This document shows positions 44,431-53,074 of a DNA stretch of 64,000 bases, in pieces. The stretch is taken from contig NZ_CP133019.1 of assembly GCF_030866805.1 (NCBI RefSeq), positions 3,348,001-3,412,000 of the forward strand, in the 5' to 3' direction. Source of the stretch: Microbacterium terrisoli. GTDB lineage: Bacteria; Actinomycetota; Actinomycetes; Actinomycetales; Microbacteriaceae. Both the position numbers and the translations under genes were made by a program. Every line of letters starts with the position of its first letter. The stretch's first letter is position 1. The notes under the pieces were generated by a model that was not told the origin of the DNA, did no database searches, and saw only the letters and a program-made list of their open reading frames with translations.

Positions 44431-45575
44431 CGGATCGGTCCTTCTGTGTCGGTGGCGGGGATGCGGCCGAGGGCGATGCCCAGGCGCAGGAACATGGCGT
44501 GGCTCCACAGCAGCGGCGTCGCCACAGGGCCCCAGCGGTCCACCCACTCCTGCCGCATGCCCGGCGCGATCAGGTGACCGGACGTCTGTTCGGGTAGGTC
44601 GAGGTCGGTGGTCGCTGTGGACGCGGCCCATTCGAACAGCTCGTCCGCCCGTTGGCGGTCGCCGTCGGCGAGATGCGCCAGCCCGAGGAAGCAGGACAGC
44701 AACGGCCACTGGCCCCCACCGAAGAACGTGTCGCCGAGGTAGCGGTGCACGCCCCCATCGACGGTGAGGTGCGATTCGAGCACGGCGACGGTGCGCCGGG
44801 CGAGCTCGGAGCCGGGCTCGACGATGCCGAGCGGCGCGATGGCGGCCGCAAGGCTCCCGTCGACGGCCGTGCTGCCCAGCCACTTGATGAGGTGCCCGTC
44901 GGCGATGCCCTCCGCCGCGATGAGCGCCTTCAGCGCCGAGACCTCGCTTCGGATGTGCTCGGCCTGCTCGGCGTCGACGAGCTTCGCGCCCGCGACGGCG
45001 CTCAGCCCCGCTGCGATGCAGGCCAGCGTCGACACGTGCACATGCTTGGCGTGCTCCTCCCACCAGTCGTAGCAGGGGCGCCGCCAGGACGCGAGCAGGT
45101 ACTCCACGCTCAGCGCCACGGCTTCGCGATATCGCGCACCGTCGAGGCCGTGCCGTACGAGGTGCTCGACGAGCGCCCACAGCCACGTGCCGTAGCCGTC
45201 GAGCTGAAAGTCCCACCACTCATCTGCGCCGTCGCCGCCGGAGAACGTGAACCGTGCCGGAAGCATCCGTGCCGCCGGCGCCGGGTGCCCGGCGCGCGCC
45301 TCATCGACGATCGCACGGATCGTGTCCGCACGCCGCCCGATGACGTCGGCGCACCAGTCGTAGAAGCGGTCCGCCGATGCGATCTCCCCCATCGCCGAGG
45401 CTGCATCCGCGATGAATGAACCGTCGCGCAGCCAGCTGTAGCCGACATAGGCCGAGAACGTCGGGCTTGCCGGGTAAGCGCCCTCGGACGTCTGCAGAGA
45501 CGTGATGAGGTGGATGCTGCGTTCGGCGAGCGCGGCAACGTCGACCGCGGTGCGGCCACGAGTGGTGTCGGTCAC
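44427..45575 (-). CDS. GH15-like glucohydrolase
   Basis: 382-residue (alpha/alpha)6-barrel protein resembling single-domain GH15 enzymes such as isomaltose glucohydrolase. GYSWLRDGSF near residue 46, WWDFQLDGYGTWLWAL, and DLPEQTSGHL with the catalytic Glu match GH15. No signal peptide, so an intracellular substrate such as an imported isomalto-oligosaccharide is likely. Between the ABC binding-protein gene (58 bp upstream, with a hairpin) and the GH31 gene (4-bp overlap). Confidence 0.8.
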   Translation of the reverse strand: MTDTTRGRTAVDVAALAERSIHLITSLQTSEGAYPASPTFSAYVGYSWLRDGSFIADAASAMGEIASADRFYDWCADVIGRRADTIRAIVDEARAGHPAPAARMLPARFTFSGGDGADEWWDFQLDGYGTWLWALVEHLVRHGLDGARYREAVALSVEYLLASWRRPCYDWWEEHAKHVHVSTLACIAAGLSAVAGAKLVDAEQAEHIRSEVSALKALIAAEGIADGHLIKWLGSTAVDGSLAAAIAPLGIVEPGSELARRTVAVLESHLTVDGGVHRYLGDTFFGGGQWPLLSCFLGLAHLADGDRQRADELFEWAASTATTDLDLPEQTSGHLIAPGMRQEWVDRWGPVATPLLWSHAMFLRLGIALGRIPATDTEGPIR

Positions 45576-45594
45576 GAGGTGTCTTTCGTAGAGG

Positions 45595-45626
45595 GGCCGT
45601 GCCCGCCACGGACGGCGGGCACGGCC
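45595..45626 (-). promoter_or_regulatory. Intercistronic hairpin after the oligosaccharide-binding protein gene
   Basis: GGCCGTGCCCGCC (45595-45607) pairs perfectly with GGCGGGCACGGCC (45614-45626) around a 6-nt loop, between the binding-protein stop and the GH15-like start. No T-run follows. It parallels the hairpin at 3476-3518 in the other importer operon. Confidence 0.7.
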
Positions 45627-45633
45627 GGTCCGG

Positions 45634-46890
45634 TTACTTCAGGAGCGCGTCGACCTGATCGGCCAGCGCAGGGATGGCCTTCTGGGTCGTGGTACGCCCG
45701 GCCGCGATCTCGCCGAGGGCATTGGTGACGGCATCCTGAATCTGCTGCGACTGCGCGCCCAGCTGCGGCGCGACGGCAATGTTCTCGAGCGAGTCGAACA
45801 CGGCCTTCCGGTTCGAGGGCGGCGTCTTCTCCAGGTAGGGCTTCAGCAGGGAGGCGTCGCTGATCGGGGGCAGCTCCCAGCCGGCGTCGAGGCGCACGGT
45901 GACCATCTTCTCGGAGCTGCTCAGGTATTCCGCCCACTTCTGTGCGGCCGCCTTGTGCTTCGTGCTTGCAGAGACCACGACGGCGTTCGAGAACGTGGCG
46001 CTGGCCTTCTGCGTGTCGCCGGGTTCGACCGCGACGTCCCAACCGAACGGCAGGTCGCCGAGCAGGCTAAACATCCAGATGCCGGTGTGCCACATCGCAA
46101 GCTTCCCCTTCTTGAACAGGTTGCTGTCGAAGTCCGGCGTCCCGGCGCCGTCCGCGGCCGTCGGCATCACCGTGCCCGACTTGTCGGCGAGCCAGCCGGC
46201 GGCTCGTTTCCCCGCATCAGAGTTGAACGCCGCCCCATTGCCGTCGTCGGACAGGAACGAGCCGCCCGTCTGCTGGACGACCTTGTAGTACTCGTTGTAT
46301 GTGACCGGTTGATAGTCGCCCCACACTCCCGCCTTCTTGTCGGTGAGCTTCTGGGCTGCAGCCTTCTCGTCGCTCCACGTCCAGTCGGCGGTCGGGTAGG
46401 CGACTCCGGCCTTGTCGAACAGGTCCTTGTTGTAGAAGAGCACGACGTTCGAGAACGAGGTGGGCAGGCCGTACTGCTCGCCGTTGACCTTGTAGGTGTC
46501 GAGGAGCGACGTGCGGTATTTGGCGGCGTCCACGCCCTTCAGCGGGGCGAGCACGTCGGATGCCTGGATATTGGCGAAGCTGCCCGTGTCGACATCGAAC
46601 ACATCAGCCTGCGTGCCGGCTGCGAGGTCGGTTTGGAGCTTCGTGAAGTAGTTCGCGTAGTCACTGGTCGTGACCTTGACCGTGATGTTCGGGTTGTCCT
46701 TCTGGAATGCGTCGACGATGCTCTGGAGGTTCTTCTCATTGCCGCCGTTCGAGATGAAGTCCGAGTAGGTGATCGTGACGGGGCCGGAGTCGGTCGCGCC
46801 GCCCGCATCTCCGCTCGAGGATGCGCAGCCGGTCAGCGCGACCGCCGTGAGGATCGCGACACTGCCGGCCGCGATTGCTGTCTTGTTCAT
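45634..46890 (-). CDS. Oligosaccharide ABC importer, solute-binding lipoprotein
   Basis: 418-residue family-1 extracellular solute-binding lipoprotein; lipobox ALTGC with Cys22. Contains IVDAFQKDNPNITVKVTTSDY, VLFYNKDLFDKAGVAYPTADWTW and KLAMWHTGIWMF, typical of binding proteins for malto- or isomalto-oligosaccharides and similar sugars. It passes the sugar to the two permeases upstream; no ATPase gene is present, so a shared MsiK-like ATPase elsewhere is expected. Confidence 0.92.
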   Translation of the reverse strand: MNKTAIAAGSVAILTAVALTGCASSSGDAGGATDSGPVTITYSDFISNGGNEKNLQSIVDAFQKDNPNITVKVTTSDYANYFTKLQTDLAAGTQADVFDVDTGSFANIQASDVLAPLKGVDAAKYRTSLLDTYKVNGEQYGLPTSFSNVVLFYNKDLFDKAGVAYPTADWTWSDEKAAAQKLTDKKAGVWGDYQPVTYNEYYKVVQQTGGSFLSDDGNGAAFNSDAGKRAAGWLADKSGTVMPTAADGAGTPDFDSNLFKKGKLAMWHTGIWMFSLLGDLPFGWDVAVEPGDTQKASATFSNAVVVSASTKHKAAAQKWAEYLSSSEKMVTVRLDAGWELPPISDASLLKPYLEKTPPSNRKAVFDSLENIAVAPQLGAQSQQIQDAVTNALGEIAAGRTTTQKAIPALADQVDALLK

Positions 46891-46927
46891 AGTGGGTTGT
46901 CTCCTTTGATGTGTGTCGGGTGAGAGA

Positions 46928-47758
46928 TCACTTGAGGCCGGTGCCGGCGACTCCCTGGATGATGTACTTCTGGGCGAAGATGTACAGCGCGAACATCGGC
47001 AGGATGCTGATGACCGAGCCCGCCATCAGCAGATCCCATTGCGTGGCGAATTCTCCTTGCAGGCTCGTCAGAGCGACAGGGAGCGTCTGCATGAGCGGCG
47101 TGCGCAAGATGATCAACGGCCACAGGAAGCTGTTCCAGGTGCCGAGGAACGCGAACACGAGGAGGGTGGCGAGGGCTGGGCGGATCAGCGGAAGCATGAT
47201 CTGGAAGAAGATCCGGAAGTGCCCGGCGCCGTCGATAGTTGCGGCTTGGTCGAGGTCATACGGCACGGTGCTCATCGCCTGGCGCAGCAGGAACACGCCG
47301 AACGCCGAAGCGATGGTGGGCAGGATCGCGCCGAGGTACGTGTTGATGAGTCCGAGGGCCTTCATCTCGGCGAACAGGGGCACGATCAGCACCTGGAACG
47401 GGATCATCATCGTCGCGAGGTAGAGCACGAACACGGCGCCGCGGCCGCGGAAGGGCATGCGTGCGAAAACGTAGGCGGCCATCGCGCTCGTGATGAGTTG
47501 CAGGACCGTTCCGGCCCCGGCGATGATGAGCGAGTTGACGATGACCTGCGCGAACGGAACCCGGTCGAACAGGTCGAAGTATGGCGAGAGCGACGGGTTG
47601 TCGGGGATGAGCTTGGGCGTGGTGGTCAGCGTCGCTCCGGGGGTGATGGATGTGACGACCGTCCACACGAAGGGAAACACCATGATGAGCGCGCCGGCGA
47701 TCAGCACGACGTACAGCAGCGTCGTGCTGACGACGTTGCGGCGTGAGGTGTCAGTCAT
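46928..47758 (-). CDS. Oligosaccharide ABC importer, permease (MalG-like)
   Basis: 276-residue permease with six hydrophobic segments and the ATPase-contact EAA-type loop DQAATIDGAGHFRIFFQIML near residue 180; C-terminus FAQKYIIQGVAGTGLK is typical of MalG relatives. Its start overlaps the MalF-like gene by 8 bp. Second permease of the operon. Confidence 0.92.
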   Translation of the reverse strand: MTDTSRRNVVSTTLLYVVLIAGALIMVFPFVWTVVTSITPGATLTTTPKLIPDNPSLSPYFDLFDRVPFAQVIVNSLIIAGAGTVLQLITSAMAAYVFARMPFRGRGAVFVLYLATMMIPFQVLIVPLFAEMKALGLINTYLGAILPTIASAFGVFLLRQAMSTVPYDLDQAATIDGAGHFRIFFQIMLPLIRPALATLLVFAFLGTWNSFLWPLIILRTPLMQTLPVALTSLQGEFATQWDLLMAGSVISILPMFALYIFAQKYIIQGVAGTGLK

Positions 47759-48695
47759 AGTTCACCCACTTGCGCTGGCCGTAGAACTGGATGAGCGTCA
47801 CGATCAGGATGACGATGAACAGCAGCCACGATAGTGCCGAGGCCATCCCCGCCTGCCCGTAGCGGAACGTCAGGTCGTACACCTGCTGCACGACGACCTC
47901 GCTCGAGTTGTTCGGGCCGCCACCGGTCATGACATACACCTGGTCGAAGACCTGGAAACCGTTGATCAGCGAGAGGACGATCACGAAGAATGTCGACGGT
48001 GACAGCATCGGTAGCGTCACGCTGAACAGGCGCCGCCACCAGCCGGCGCCGTCGAGCGCCGCAGCTTCATAGAGGTCGGAGTTGATGGACTGCAGGCCTG
48101 CCAGCAGGATGACCATGACGAAGCCGAGGTCCTTCCATGCGGACGCCAAGATGACCGCCGGCATCGACCAGGCCGGGTCGGCCCACCAACCGGGCCCGTC
48201 GATGCCGAACCATGCCAACGCGGTGTTGACCACGCCGGTGCTGGGGCTGAGCAGCCACCGCCAGACGAGCGCGACGACGACCCAGCTGGTGATGACCGGG
48301 AGGAAGTACATCCCTCGAAGGAACGAGCGGCCGTGCAGCTTGGTGTTAAGGGCGAGTGCGAGCGCCAGGCCGCCGATGTAGACGAGCGGGAGGTAGACCG
48401 CGATGTAGTACACGGTGTGCAGGAATGCCCACCCGGTTGCCGGATCGGTAAGCAGGTGAGCATAGTTGTCGAGCCCGACCCATGTCATGGGGCTGATGAG
48501 GTTCCAGGAGTGCAGACTCGCCCATGCCGCGGAGATCATCGGCCCGATGACGAACGCAAGCAGCGGAATGAGGCTGGGCAGCAGGAAGACCGCGACCGTG
48601 AAAAGGTACTTCGTCTTGCGGACGCGGCGTCGGCCCGCCGTCGCGGGGGGCGCCGGCGGGGCAGCCACCGGTGGCTGCATGGTCATCGTGCTCAT
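47751..48695 (-). CDS. Oligosaccharide ABC importer, permease (MalF-like)
   Basis: 314-residue permease with six hydrophobic segments, a Pro/Ala-rich N-terminal tail, and the EAA loop YEAAALDGAGWWRRLFSVTL. VYVMTGGGPNNSSEVVVQQVYDL is the usual MalF-type C-terminal motif. ATG 48695 overlaps the ROK regulator stop by 4 bp (ATGA), linking regulator and transporter in one message. Confidence 0.92.
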   Translation of the reverse strand: MSTMTMQPPVAAPPAPPATAGRRRVRKTKYLFTVAVFLLPSLIPLLAFVIGPMISAAWASLHSWNLISPMTWVGLDNYAHLLTDPATGWAFLHTVYYIAVYLPLVYIGGLALALALNTKLHGRSFLRGMYFLPVITSWVVVALVWRWLLSPSTGVVNTALAWFGIDGPGWWADPAWSMPAVILASAWKDLGFVMVILLAGLQSINSDLYEAAALDGAGWWRRLFSVTLPMLSPSTFFVIVLSLINGFQVFDQVYVMTGGGPNNSSEVVVQQVYDLTFRYGQAGMASALSWLLFIVILIVTLIQFYGQRKWVNYD

Positions 48696-49900
48696 GGCCT
48701 GGCCTCGATGGAGGCGACGAGCCGCTCGCGCACGAGTCGGCCCTGTTCGCCAGCGATGCCCTGCGAGTCGAAAGGGGTCGCCAGCACGAGTGCAGCGGCG
48801 CCCTGTGCCCAGCGGTCATCCCGCCACCGCTCGACGGCGACGGTCGTGCCCCGCTTTCCGGGCACCAGCGCACTGCGCAGGGCCCGCTCGAACGGCGTCG
48901 ACCAGTGGCTCCAGGCTTCGACCCCCTCGCCGGAGAGCACGACGATGTCAGGAGCGAACAGGTTCACAGCGCCGGCCAGCGAGCGGCCGAGCTGCTGTCC
49001 GGCGTGGGCGAAGATCTCTCTCGCCTCATCGTTGCCGGCGTCCGCAAGGCCACGCAGCTCGTCGATGCCCTCTGACTCGCCGAGCAGTCGAATGGACCGC
49101 GCATCGTTCACCAGAGCCGCCTGACCGATGATCGCTTCGAGGCAGCCCCTGTTGCCGCACTGGCATAGCGGGCCGTCTTCGCGCACCGGCACGTGGCCTA
49201 GGTCGCCGGCGCCGCCGGCACGACCGCGGACGATGACACCGTCGGCGACGAGACCGGCGCCCACGCCGTTGCCGACCGTGACGACGAGCACGTTGCGGAA
49301 GTCGCGGCCCTGCCCGTAGAGCTGTTCGGCGACGGTGAGCGCATTGACGTTGTTCTCCACGACGACAGGCAGCCCGAGGGCGCGGCGCATCTGCTCGCCG
49401 AGCGGCACCTGGTTCCAGCGCAGCTGGGTGGAGTCGACGACGCCGACTCCCTGCTCGGCGACCGTCCCGGGCAGGCCGACCCCGACGCCGATGAGCCGGT
49501 CGGATTCGCCCGCGGCGATGAACTCGGCGACGAGGTCGGTCAGATGCGGCACGGCGAGCGGTGAGACGGCGTCGAACGGCCGGGTCTCGGAGCGGCGGAC
49601 GACGCCGTCGATGCCGACTTCGACGAACGCGAGATGGTCGGGCGCGACCTTGACCCCGAGCGCGGTGATGTCGTGCGAGACGAGCCCGAGCATCCGCGCC
49701 GGGCGGCCGCCGCTGCGGGCCTCGTTGAGCTCTTCGAGCAGCCCGTCAGCAAGCAGGTCGCGAGTGAGCTGCGTGACGAGCGCGGCGGAGACGTCGAGTG
49801 CGCGGGCGAGCTCGGCACGCGATGCGGGGCCGTGCGCACCGAGATGCGCCAGGATCGCCGAGCGGTTGACGTCCGTCTGTGATCGTCCCGCAGCACCCAT
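48692..49900 (-). CDS. ROK-family transcriptional regulator
   Basis: 402-residue ROK repressor: N-terminal winged helix (about residues 12-65, GPASRAELARALDVSAALVTQL) and sugar-kinase-like domain with VVENNVNALTVAEQ, VVTVGNGVGAGLV and the zinc motif CQCGNRGCLEA. These repressors respond to a sugar or sugar phosphate. First gene of the operon, with AAAGGAG before ATG 49900 and a strong promoter upstream, so it probably regulates itself along with the importer and glycosidases. Confidence 0.92.
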   Translation of the reverse strand: MGAAGRSQTDVNRSAILAHLGAHGPASRAELARALDVSAALVTQLTRDLLADGLLEELNEARSGGRPARMLGLVSHDITALGVKVAPDHLAFVEVGIDGVVRRSETRPFDAVSPLAVPHLTDLVAEFIAAGESDRLIGVGVGLPGTVAEQGVGVVDSTQLRWNQVPLGEQMRRALGLPVVVENNVNALTVAEQLYGQGRDFRNVLVVTVGNGVGAGLVADGVIVRGRAGGAGDLGHVPVREDGPLCQCGNRGCLEAIIGQAALVNDARSIRLLGESEGIDELRGLADAGNDEAREIFAHAGQQLGRSLAGAVNLFAPDIVVLSGEGVEAWSHWSTPFERALRSALVPGKRGTTVAVERWRDDRWAQGAAALVLATPFDSQGIAGEQGRLVRERLVASIEARP

Positions 49901-49927
49901 TTCACTCCTTTGTTAAGTCGTGAAGAA

Positions 49928-49956
49928 AGGCTAAAAGGAACTCCGTGATCTGTCAA
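49928..49956 (-). promoter_or_regulatory. Promoter of the ROK/importer/glycosidase operon
   Basis: On the minus strand TTGACA (49951-49956), 17-nt spacer and TAGCCT (49928-49933); the transcript would begin about 20 nt before the ROK start codon. The short leader has CTTAACAAAGG, leaving room for an operator over the start site. Confidence 0.7.
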
Positions 49957-49990
49957 GCACATGCGTTGAGCGCGGGGTAGGCCCAGTCGT

Positions 49991-50050
49991 CGAGTGAGCG
50001 AAGCGGACGAAGTGCGACCATTCGTTGAGTGAGCGCAGCGAGTCGAGACG
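49991..50050. repeat. Two copies of the GTTGAGYGAGCG short repeat
   Basis: CGAGTGAGCGAAGCGGACGA from 49991 and CGTTGAGTGAGCGCAGCGAG from 50023, both of the same family as the copies at 22090, 22621 and 39871. They lie between arr and the ROK gene. Confidence 0.65.
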
Positions 50051-50080
50051 CACCGAGACGCCCACGCCCACCACGGCGAC

Positions 50081-50491
50081 TCAGTTGATGATCTCGCCGC
50101 GCTCATCAGCGAGCAGCCCGGCAAGCCGCTCCTGCCACTCCCGCCGCGCTTCGGGAGTCAACCGCGTCCAGTCGGTGACCTCACGAACGACGCGCAGCGG
50201 TTCGGTGCTGCGATATGACCGGGTGGGGTTGCCCGGGAACTTCTTGTCGGTCACATTCGGGTCGTTCTCGAACGGGCCGGTCGGCTCGACGGCGTAGACG
50301 TGCGGCGCGCCGTCGCCGGCGGCGAGCTCCGCGGAGAGCCCGGCGCCGTCGACGAGCGCGGTGAAGTAGATGTGGTTCATGACGATCTCGGGGCGGTAGT
50401 TCGAGTGGAAGCCCGCGGTCAGGAGGTCACCCTCGCGCAGCTCCGCTTTGGTGCCGTGAAAGAACGGCCCCTCGTCCACCGGTTGAGTCAC
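50081..50491 (-). CDS. arr: Rifampin ADP-ribosyltransferase
   Basis: 136-residue Arr enzyme, which inactivates rifamycins by ADP-ribosylation with NAD. GPFFHGTKAELREGDLL, HIYFTAL, VEPTGPFENDPNVTDKKFPG and NPTRSYRSTEPLRVV match the family closely. His12, Tyr42 and Asp77 correspond to His19, Tyr49 and Asp84 of Mycobacterium smegmatis Arr, each with the same offset of seven. GTG 50491 gives the normal length; the longer frame has no homologous N-terminus. Divergent from the HepT antitoxin gene with only 48 bp between. Confidence 0.93.
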   Translation of the reverse strand: MTQPVDEGPFFHGTKAELREGDLLTAGFHSNYRPEIVMNHIYFTALVDGAGLSAELAAGDGAPHVYAVEPTGPFENDPNVTDKKFPGNPTRSYRSTEPLRVVREVTDWTRLTPEARREWQERLAGLLADERGEIIN

Positions 50492-50499
50492 GGTGACAG

Positions 50500-50529
50500 T
50501 GTACCGATATGTGCAACAATATGTACATA
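50500..50529. promoter_or_regulatory. TGTACA-box array in front of the toxin-antitoxin operon
   Basis: Three hexamers related to TGTACA: TGTACC (50500-50505), TGTGCA (50510-50515) and TGTACA (50522-50527), 10 and 12 bp apart, the last inside the palindrome TATGTACATA. Phd/YefM antitoxins use TGTACA-type boxes, and the adjacent antitoxin has a Phd/YefM-like N-terminus. The array also sits in the arr promoter area. Confidence 0.6.
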
Positions 50530-50539
50530 AAGGAGAGTC

Positions 50540-50992
50540 ATGGATGTCATACCTGTCGCTCGTGCTCGAGCCGGCCTCTCCGAGATCTTGCGCCGGTTCC
50601 GCGCCGACGCTGATGCGGAACCCGTCATCGTCGGGTCGCACCGCAAGCCGGAAGCGGTTCTCGTGCCGTTCGCGCAATACCGCGCCGGCTCGGCGAGCGC
50701 GGTGGTCGACCTCGCACGCGTGCGCGCGCTCGCGCCGCTGATCCGCCGACTGGCAGCGGCCTCAGGCCTCAGCGACGTTCGAGTGTTCGGCTCCGTCGCG
50801 CGCGGCGATCAGACCGAGATGAGCGACGTCGATCTGCTCGTGACACCGGGGGCCGAGGCATCCCTGTTCGACCTGGCTCAATTCGAGATGGATGCCGAGC
50901 TCCTGCTCGGCCGGATCGTGCATGTCGTCTCGGCGAATTCGCTCGACGCCCAGGCGGATGCGCAGATCCTGCGAGAGGCGCTGCCGCTGTGA
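50540..50992 (+). CDS. mntA: MntA-type nucleotidyltransferase antitoxin with Phd/YefM-like N-terminus
   Basis: 150 residues in two parts. Residues 1-50 resemble Phd/YefM antitoxins (PVARARAGLSEILRRF, PVIVGSHRKPEAVLVPFAQY), the DNA-binding and autoregulatory kind. Residues 60-150 are a minimal nucleotidyltransferase with FGSVARG (84-89) and the metal pair in SDVDLLV (95-98), as in MntA, which disarms HepT by adding AMP. AAAGGAG precedes ATG 50540. The toxin gene overlaps its stop (GTGA). The fusion joins operator binding and toxin neutralisation in one chain. Confidence 0.8.
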   Translation: MDVIPVARARAGLSEILRRFRADADAEPVIVGSHRKPEAVLVPFAQYRAGSASAVVDLARVRALAPLIRRLAAASGLSDVRVFGSVARGDQTEMSDVDLLVTPGAEASLFDLAQFEMDAELLLGRIVHVVSANSLDAQADAQILREALPL

Positions 50993-51327
50993 ACGACGCC
51001 GAGCGTGTCGCCCGATGGCTTGTCGACCTGACTGCTGCCCTCGACCAGGGTGCCGCGCTGATTGCGCGCGGCGAGGATGCCTACCGAACAGATGCGGCGC
51101 TCGCGCTCGCGTTCGAAGCGCTGTGCTCCCGCGTCGGCGGACTCGCGAAGCGTCTCAGGCAGGCGGATCCCGCGCGATTCCGCGAGCCGATCTGGGTGCA
51201 GGCGGCACGAAATCGTGACTTCGTCGTGCACCACTACGGCCGGATCGACCTCGAGGTGCTCTGGCGGACCGTGGCCGTCGACTTTCCCCGACTGCGAAAA
51301 GCCATGCGGGCCGCCGAGGCTGGCTGA
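50989..51327 (+). CDS. hepT: HepT-type HEPN ribonuclease toxin
   Basis: 112-residue HEPN protein with the complete RX4HXY motif (Arg76, His81, Tyr83 in RNRDFVVHHY), the RNase active site of HepT toxins. Helical throughout, no membrane segment. GTG 50989 overlaps the antitoxin stop by 4 bp. Typical pairs put hepT first; here the antitoxin leads, which fits an operon autoregulated by the antitoxin's own DNA-binding part. The motif is intact, so the toxin is likely active. Confidence 0.85.
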   Translation: MNDAERVARWLVDLTAALDQGAALIARGEDAYRTDAALALAFEALCSRVGGLAKRLRQADPARFREPIWVQAARNRDFVVHHYGRIDLEVLWRTVAVDFPRLRKAMRAAEAG

Positions 51328-51386
51328 GCGGGCGCGGCAATGCTCAGCGGCACTGACGCGCTGACCTCACAGCCGCCTGACCGATC

Positions 51387-53018
51387 TCACACCGGGTCGG
51401 TCACTTCGCCGGACGAGAAGGCGATCCGGTCGCCGACGAGGGTCAGTTCGGAATGCAGGCCGCGGATGTCATCCTCGGGCATGGTGAAGTAGTCGTCGCT
51501 GAGCACGGCCAGGTCCGACCACCATCCGGGCCGCAGCGCGCCGCGGCGGTCTTCTTCGAACGAGAACCAGGCATTGCCGAGCGTCTGGGCGGTCAGAGTG
51601 CGCTCACGGTCGAGAAGGTGGATGCCGTCGCGCTGCGACGTGCCGTCCAGTGAACGACCGGCGATGAACCACCACGACGAGAGCCACGGGTTGTGCGATG
51701 AGGCACGGGTCGCATCCGACCCGACGCCCAGCGGCAGCCCGGCCGACACGATGTCGTGCAGAGGCGGCGCGGTGTGCAGCGGCTCCATGCCCCACACGGC
51801 CTGCGACGCCGCAGACCGGAAGGCCAGGCGTGCATCGATGACGACGCCGACCCCGAGCGCCTTGGCGCGGGCGATGTTGCGGGGGCTGATCCGGTCGACG
51901 TGGGCGAACGAGAAGCGCAGGTCGCCGATGGGCGTGACGCGGTCCACCGCCTCCCAGCAGTCCAGGATGATGCCGATGCTGTCATCCATGACGGCGTGGA
52001 TGTGCATGGGCACACCATGTGCGGCGACGGCGCCGCTGATCTGCTGCAGCGTGTCGCGGGACGCGTCTGTGATCTCGAAATCGTCGAGGCCCTCGAAGTC
52101 GTGGCAGCCGAAGTGCACGACCTCACCGATGCCGATCATGCGCAGCCAGTCGTCGTCGACGTCGTCATGCAGTCCGGCCAGCCAGCCGTTCACCTGGCGC
52201 ACTTCGTCGCCGGGCGTCGTCGCCGAGCCGAACAGGCGCATGCGCATGTCGAGGTCGCCGCTGCGCTGCAGCTGCCGCACCGCCGCGTAGCGGTCTCGGC
52301 TCATGCCGAACCCGCCCGGGTCACACACGCCGGTGAGTCCCAGCGCGGCGTAGTCGTGCACCATGGCCCGGGTGCCGGCGACCTCGTCGTCGAGGCTCGG
52401 CGTTCCGACCGCCGCGAGGAACAGGTTGAACGCGGGCAGCCCCTGTACGACCCCGGTCGGGGCCCCGGTGGAGTCGCGCTCGACCGCAGCCGCCGACAGT
52501 CGGTCGGCCTCCTCGCGCAGACCCACGGCGTCGATGGCCGCACTGTTGGCGATGCCGACCTCGTACAGCGACTGCACATACACGGGATTGTCCGGCGCCG
52601 CCGTGTCGAGCTCGGCCCGCGTGGGCAGCCAGGTGTCGGTGAACTGCGTCTGGTGCCAGCCGCCGATCGCGGTGACCCAGCGGCCGCGGCCGACGCGGGC
52701 GGCCGCCTGTCGAATGCTGTCCAGGGCCGCGTCCTTCGAGGTCAGCCCCGCCCAGTGCAGCTCCCAGGCCCAGGTCGCACCACCGCGGGTCGCGTGGTTG
52801 TGGCCGTCGATCAGGCCGGGCACGACGGTGTGCCCGGCCAGATCGATCTCGGTGGCGCCGGCGAACCTGTCGCGCAGCTCGCGCGTGGTGCCCAGCGCCT
52901 GCACCCGGCCGTCCGAGACGGCGATCGCCTCGTGCCGCTGGTCGGCGGGGGTGCCCGCTCCGGCCCAGATCTTCCCGCCCGTCAGCAGCGTCGTCGCGCT
53001 CTCGTCGCCGGTCATCAT
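51387..53018 (-). CDS. Amidohydrolase-superfamily protein, YtcJ-like
   Basis: 543-residue metal-dependent amidohydrolase: N-terminal metal motif DGHNH (about residues 71-75), TIM barrel with MHIHAVMDD and SFAHVDRIS, and GVGSDATRASSHNPW near the end with the catalytic Asp. YtcJ-type members hydrolyse amides or similar bonds; substrates are mostly unknown. Start at ATG 53018 (or the adjacent ATG 53015). Same strand as the monooxygenase upstream, with a hairpin between. Confidence 0.88.
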   Translation of the reverse strand: MMTGDESATTLLTGGKIWAGAGTPADQRHEAIAVSDGRVQALGTTRELRDRFAGATEIDLAGHTVVPGLIDGHNHATRGGATWAWELHWAGLTSKDAALDSIRQAAARVGRGRWVTAIGGWHQTQFTDTWLPTRAELDTAAPDNPVYVQSLYEVGIANSAAIDAVGLREEADRLSAAAVERDSTGAPTGVVQGLPAFNLFLAAVGTPSLDDEVAGTRAMVHDYAALGLTGVCDPGGFGMSRDRYAAVRQLQRSGDLDMRMRLFGSATTPGDEVRQVNGWLAGLHDDVDDDWLRMIGIGEVVHFGCHDFEGLDDFEITDASRDTLQQISGAVAAHGVPMHIHAVMDDSIGIILDCWEAVDRVTPIGDLRFSFAHVDRISPRNIARAKALGVGVVIDARLAFRSAASQAVWGMEPLHTAPPLHDIVSAGLPLGVGSDATRASSHNPWLSSWWFIAGRSLDGTSQRDGIHLLDRERTLTAQTLGNAWFSFEEDRRGALRPGWWSDLAVLSDDYFTMPEDDIRGLHSELTLVGDRIAFSSGEVTDPV

Positions 53019-53074
53019 CCTTCGCCGCCTTCATCGTTCCTCGGCTGCGCGCACCGCGCCCCGCCGTCTTCTCG

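Noticed and set aside
44431..45219. Upstream extension of the GH31 gene
   Set aside because: The extension is Arg/Ala-rich and overlaps the GH15-like gene in another frame. The ATG at 44430 overlaps the GH15-like stop in the usual ATGA manner.
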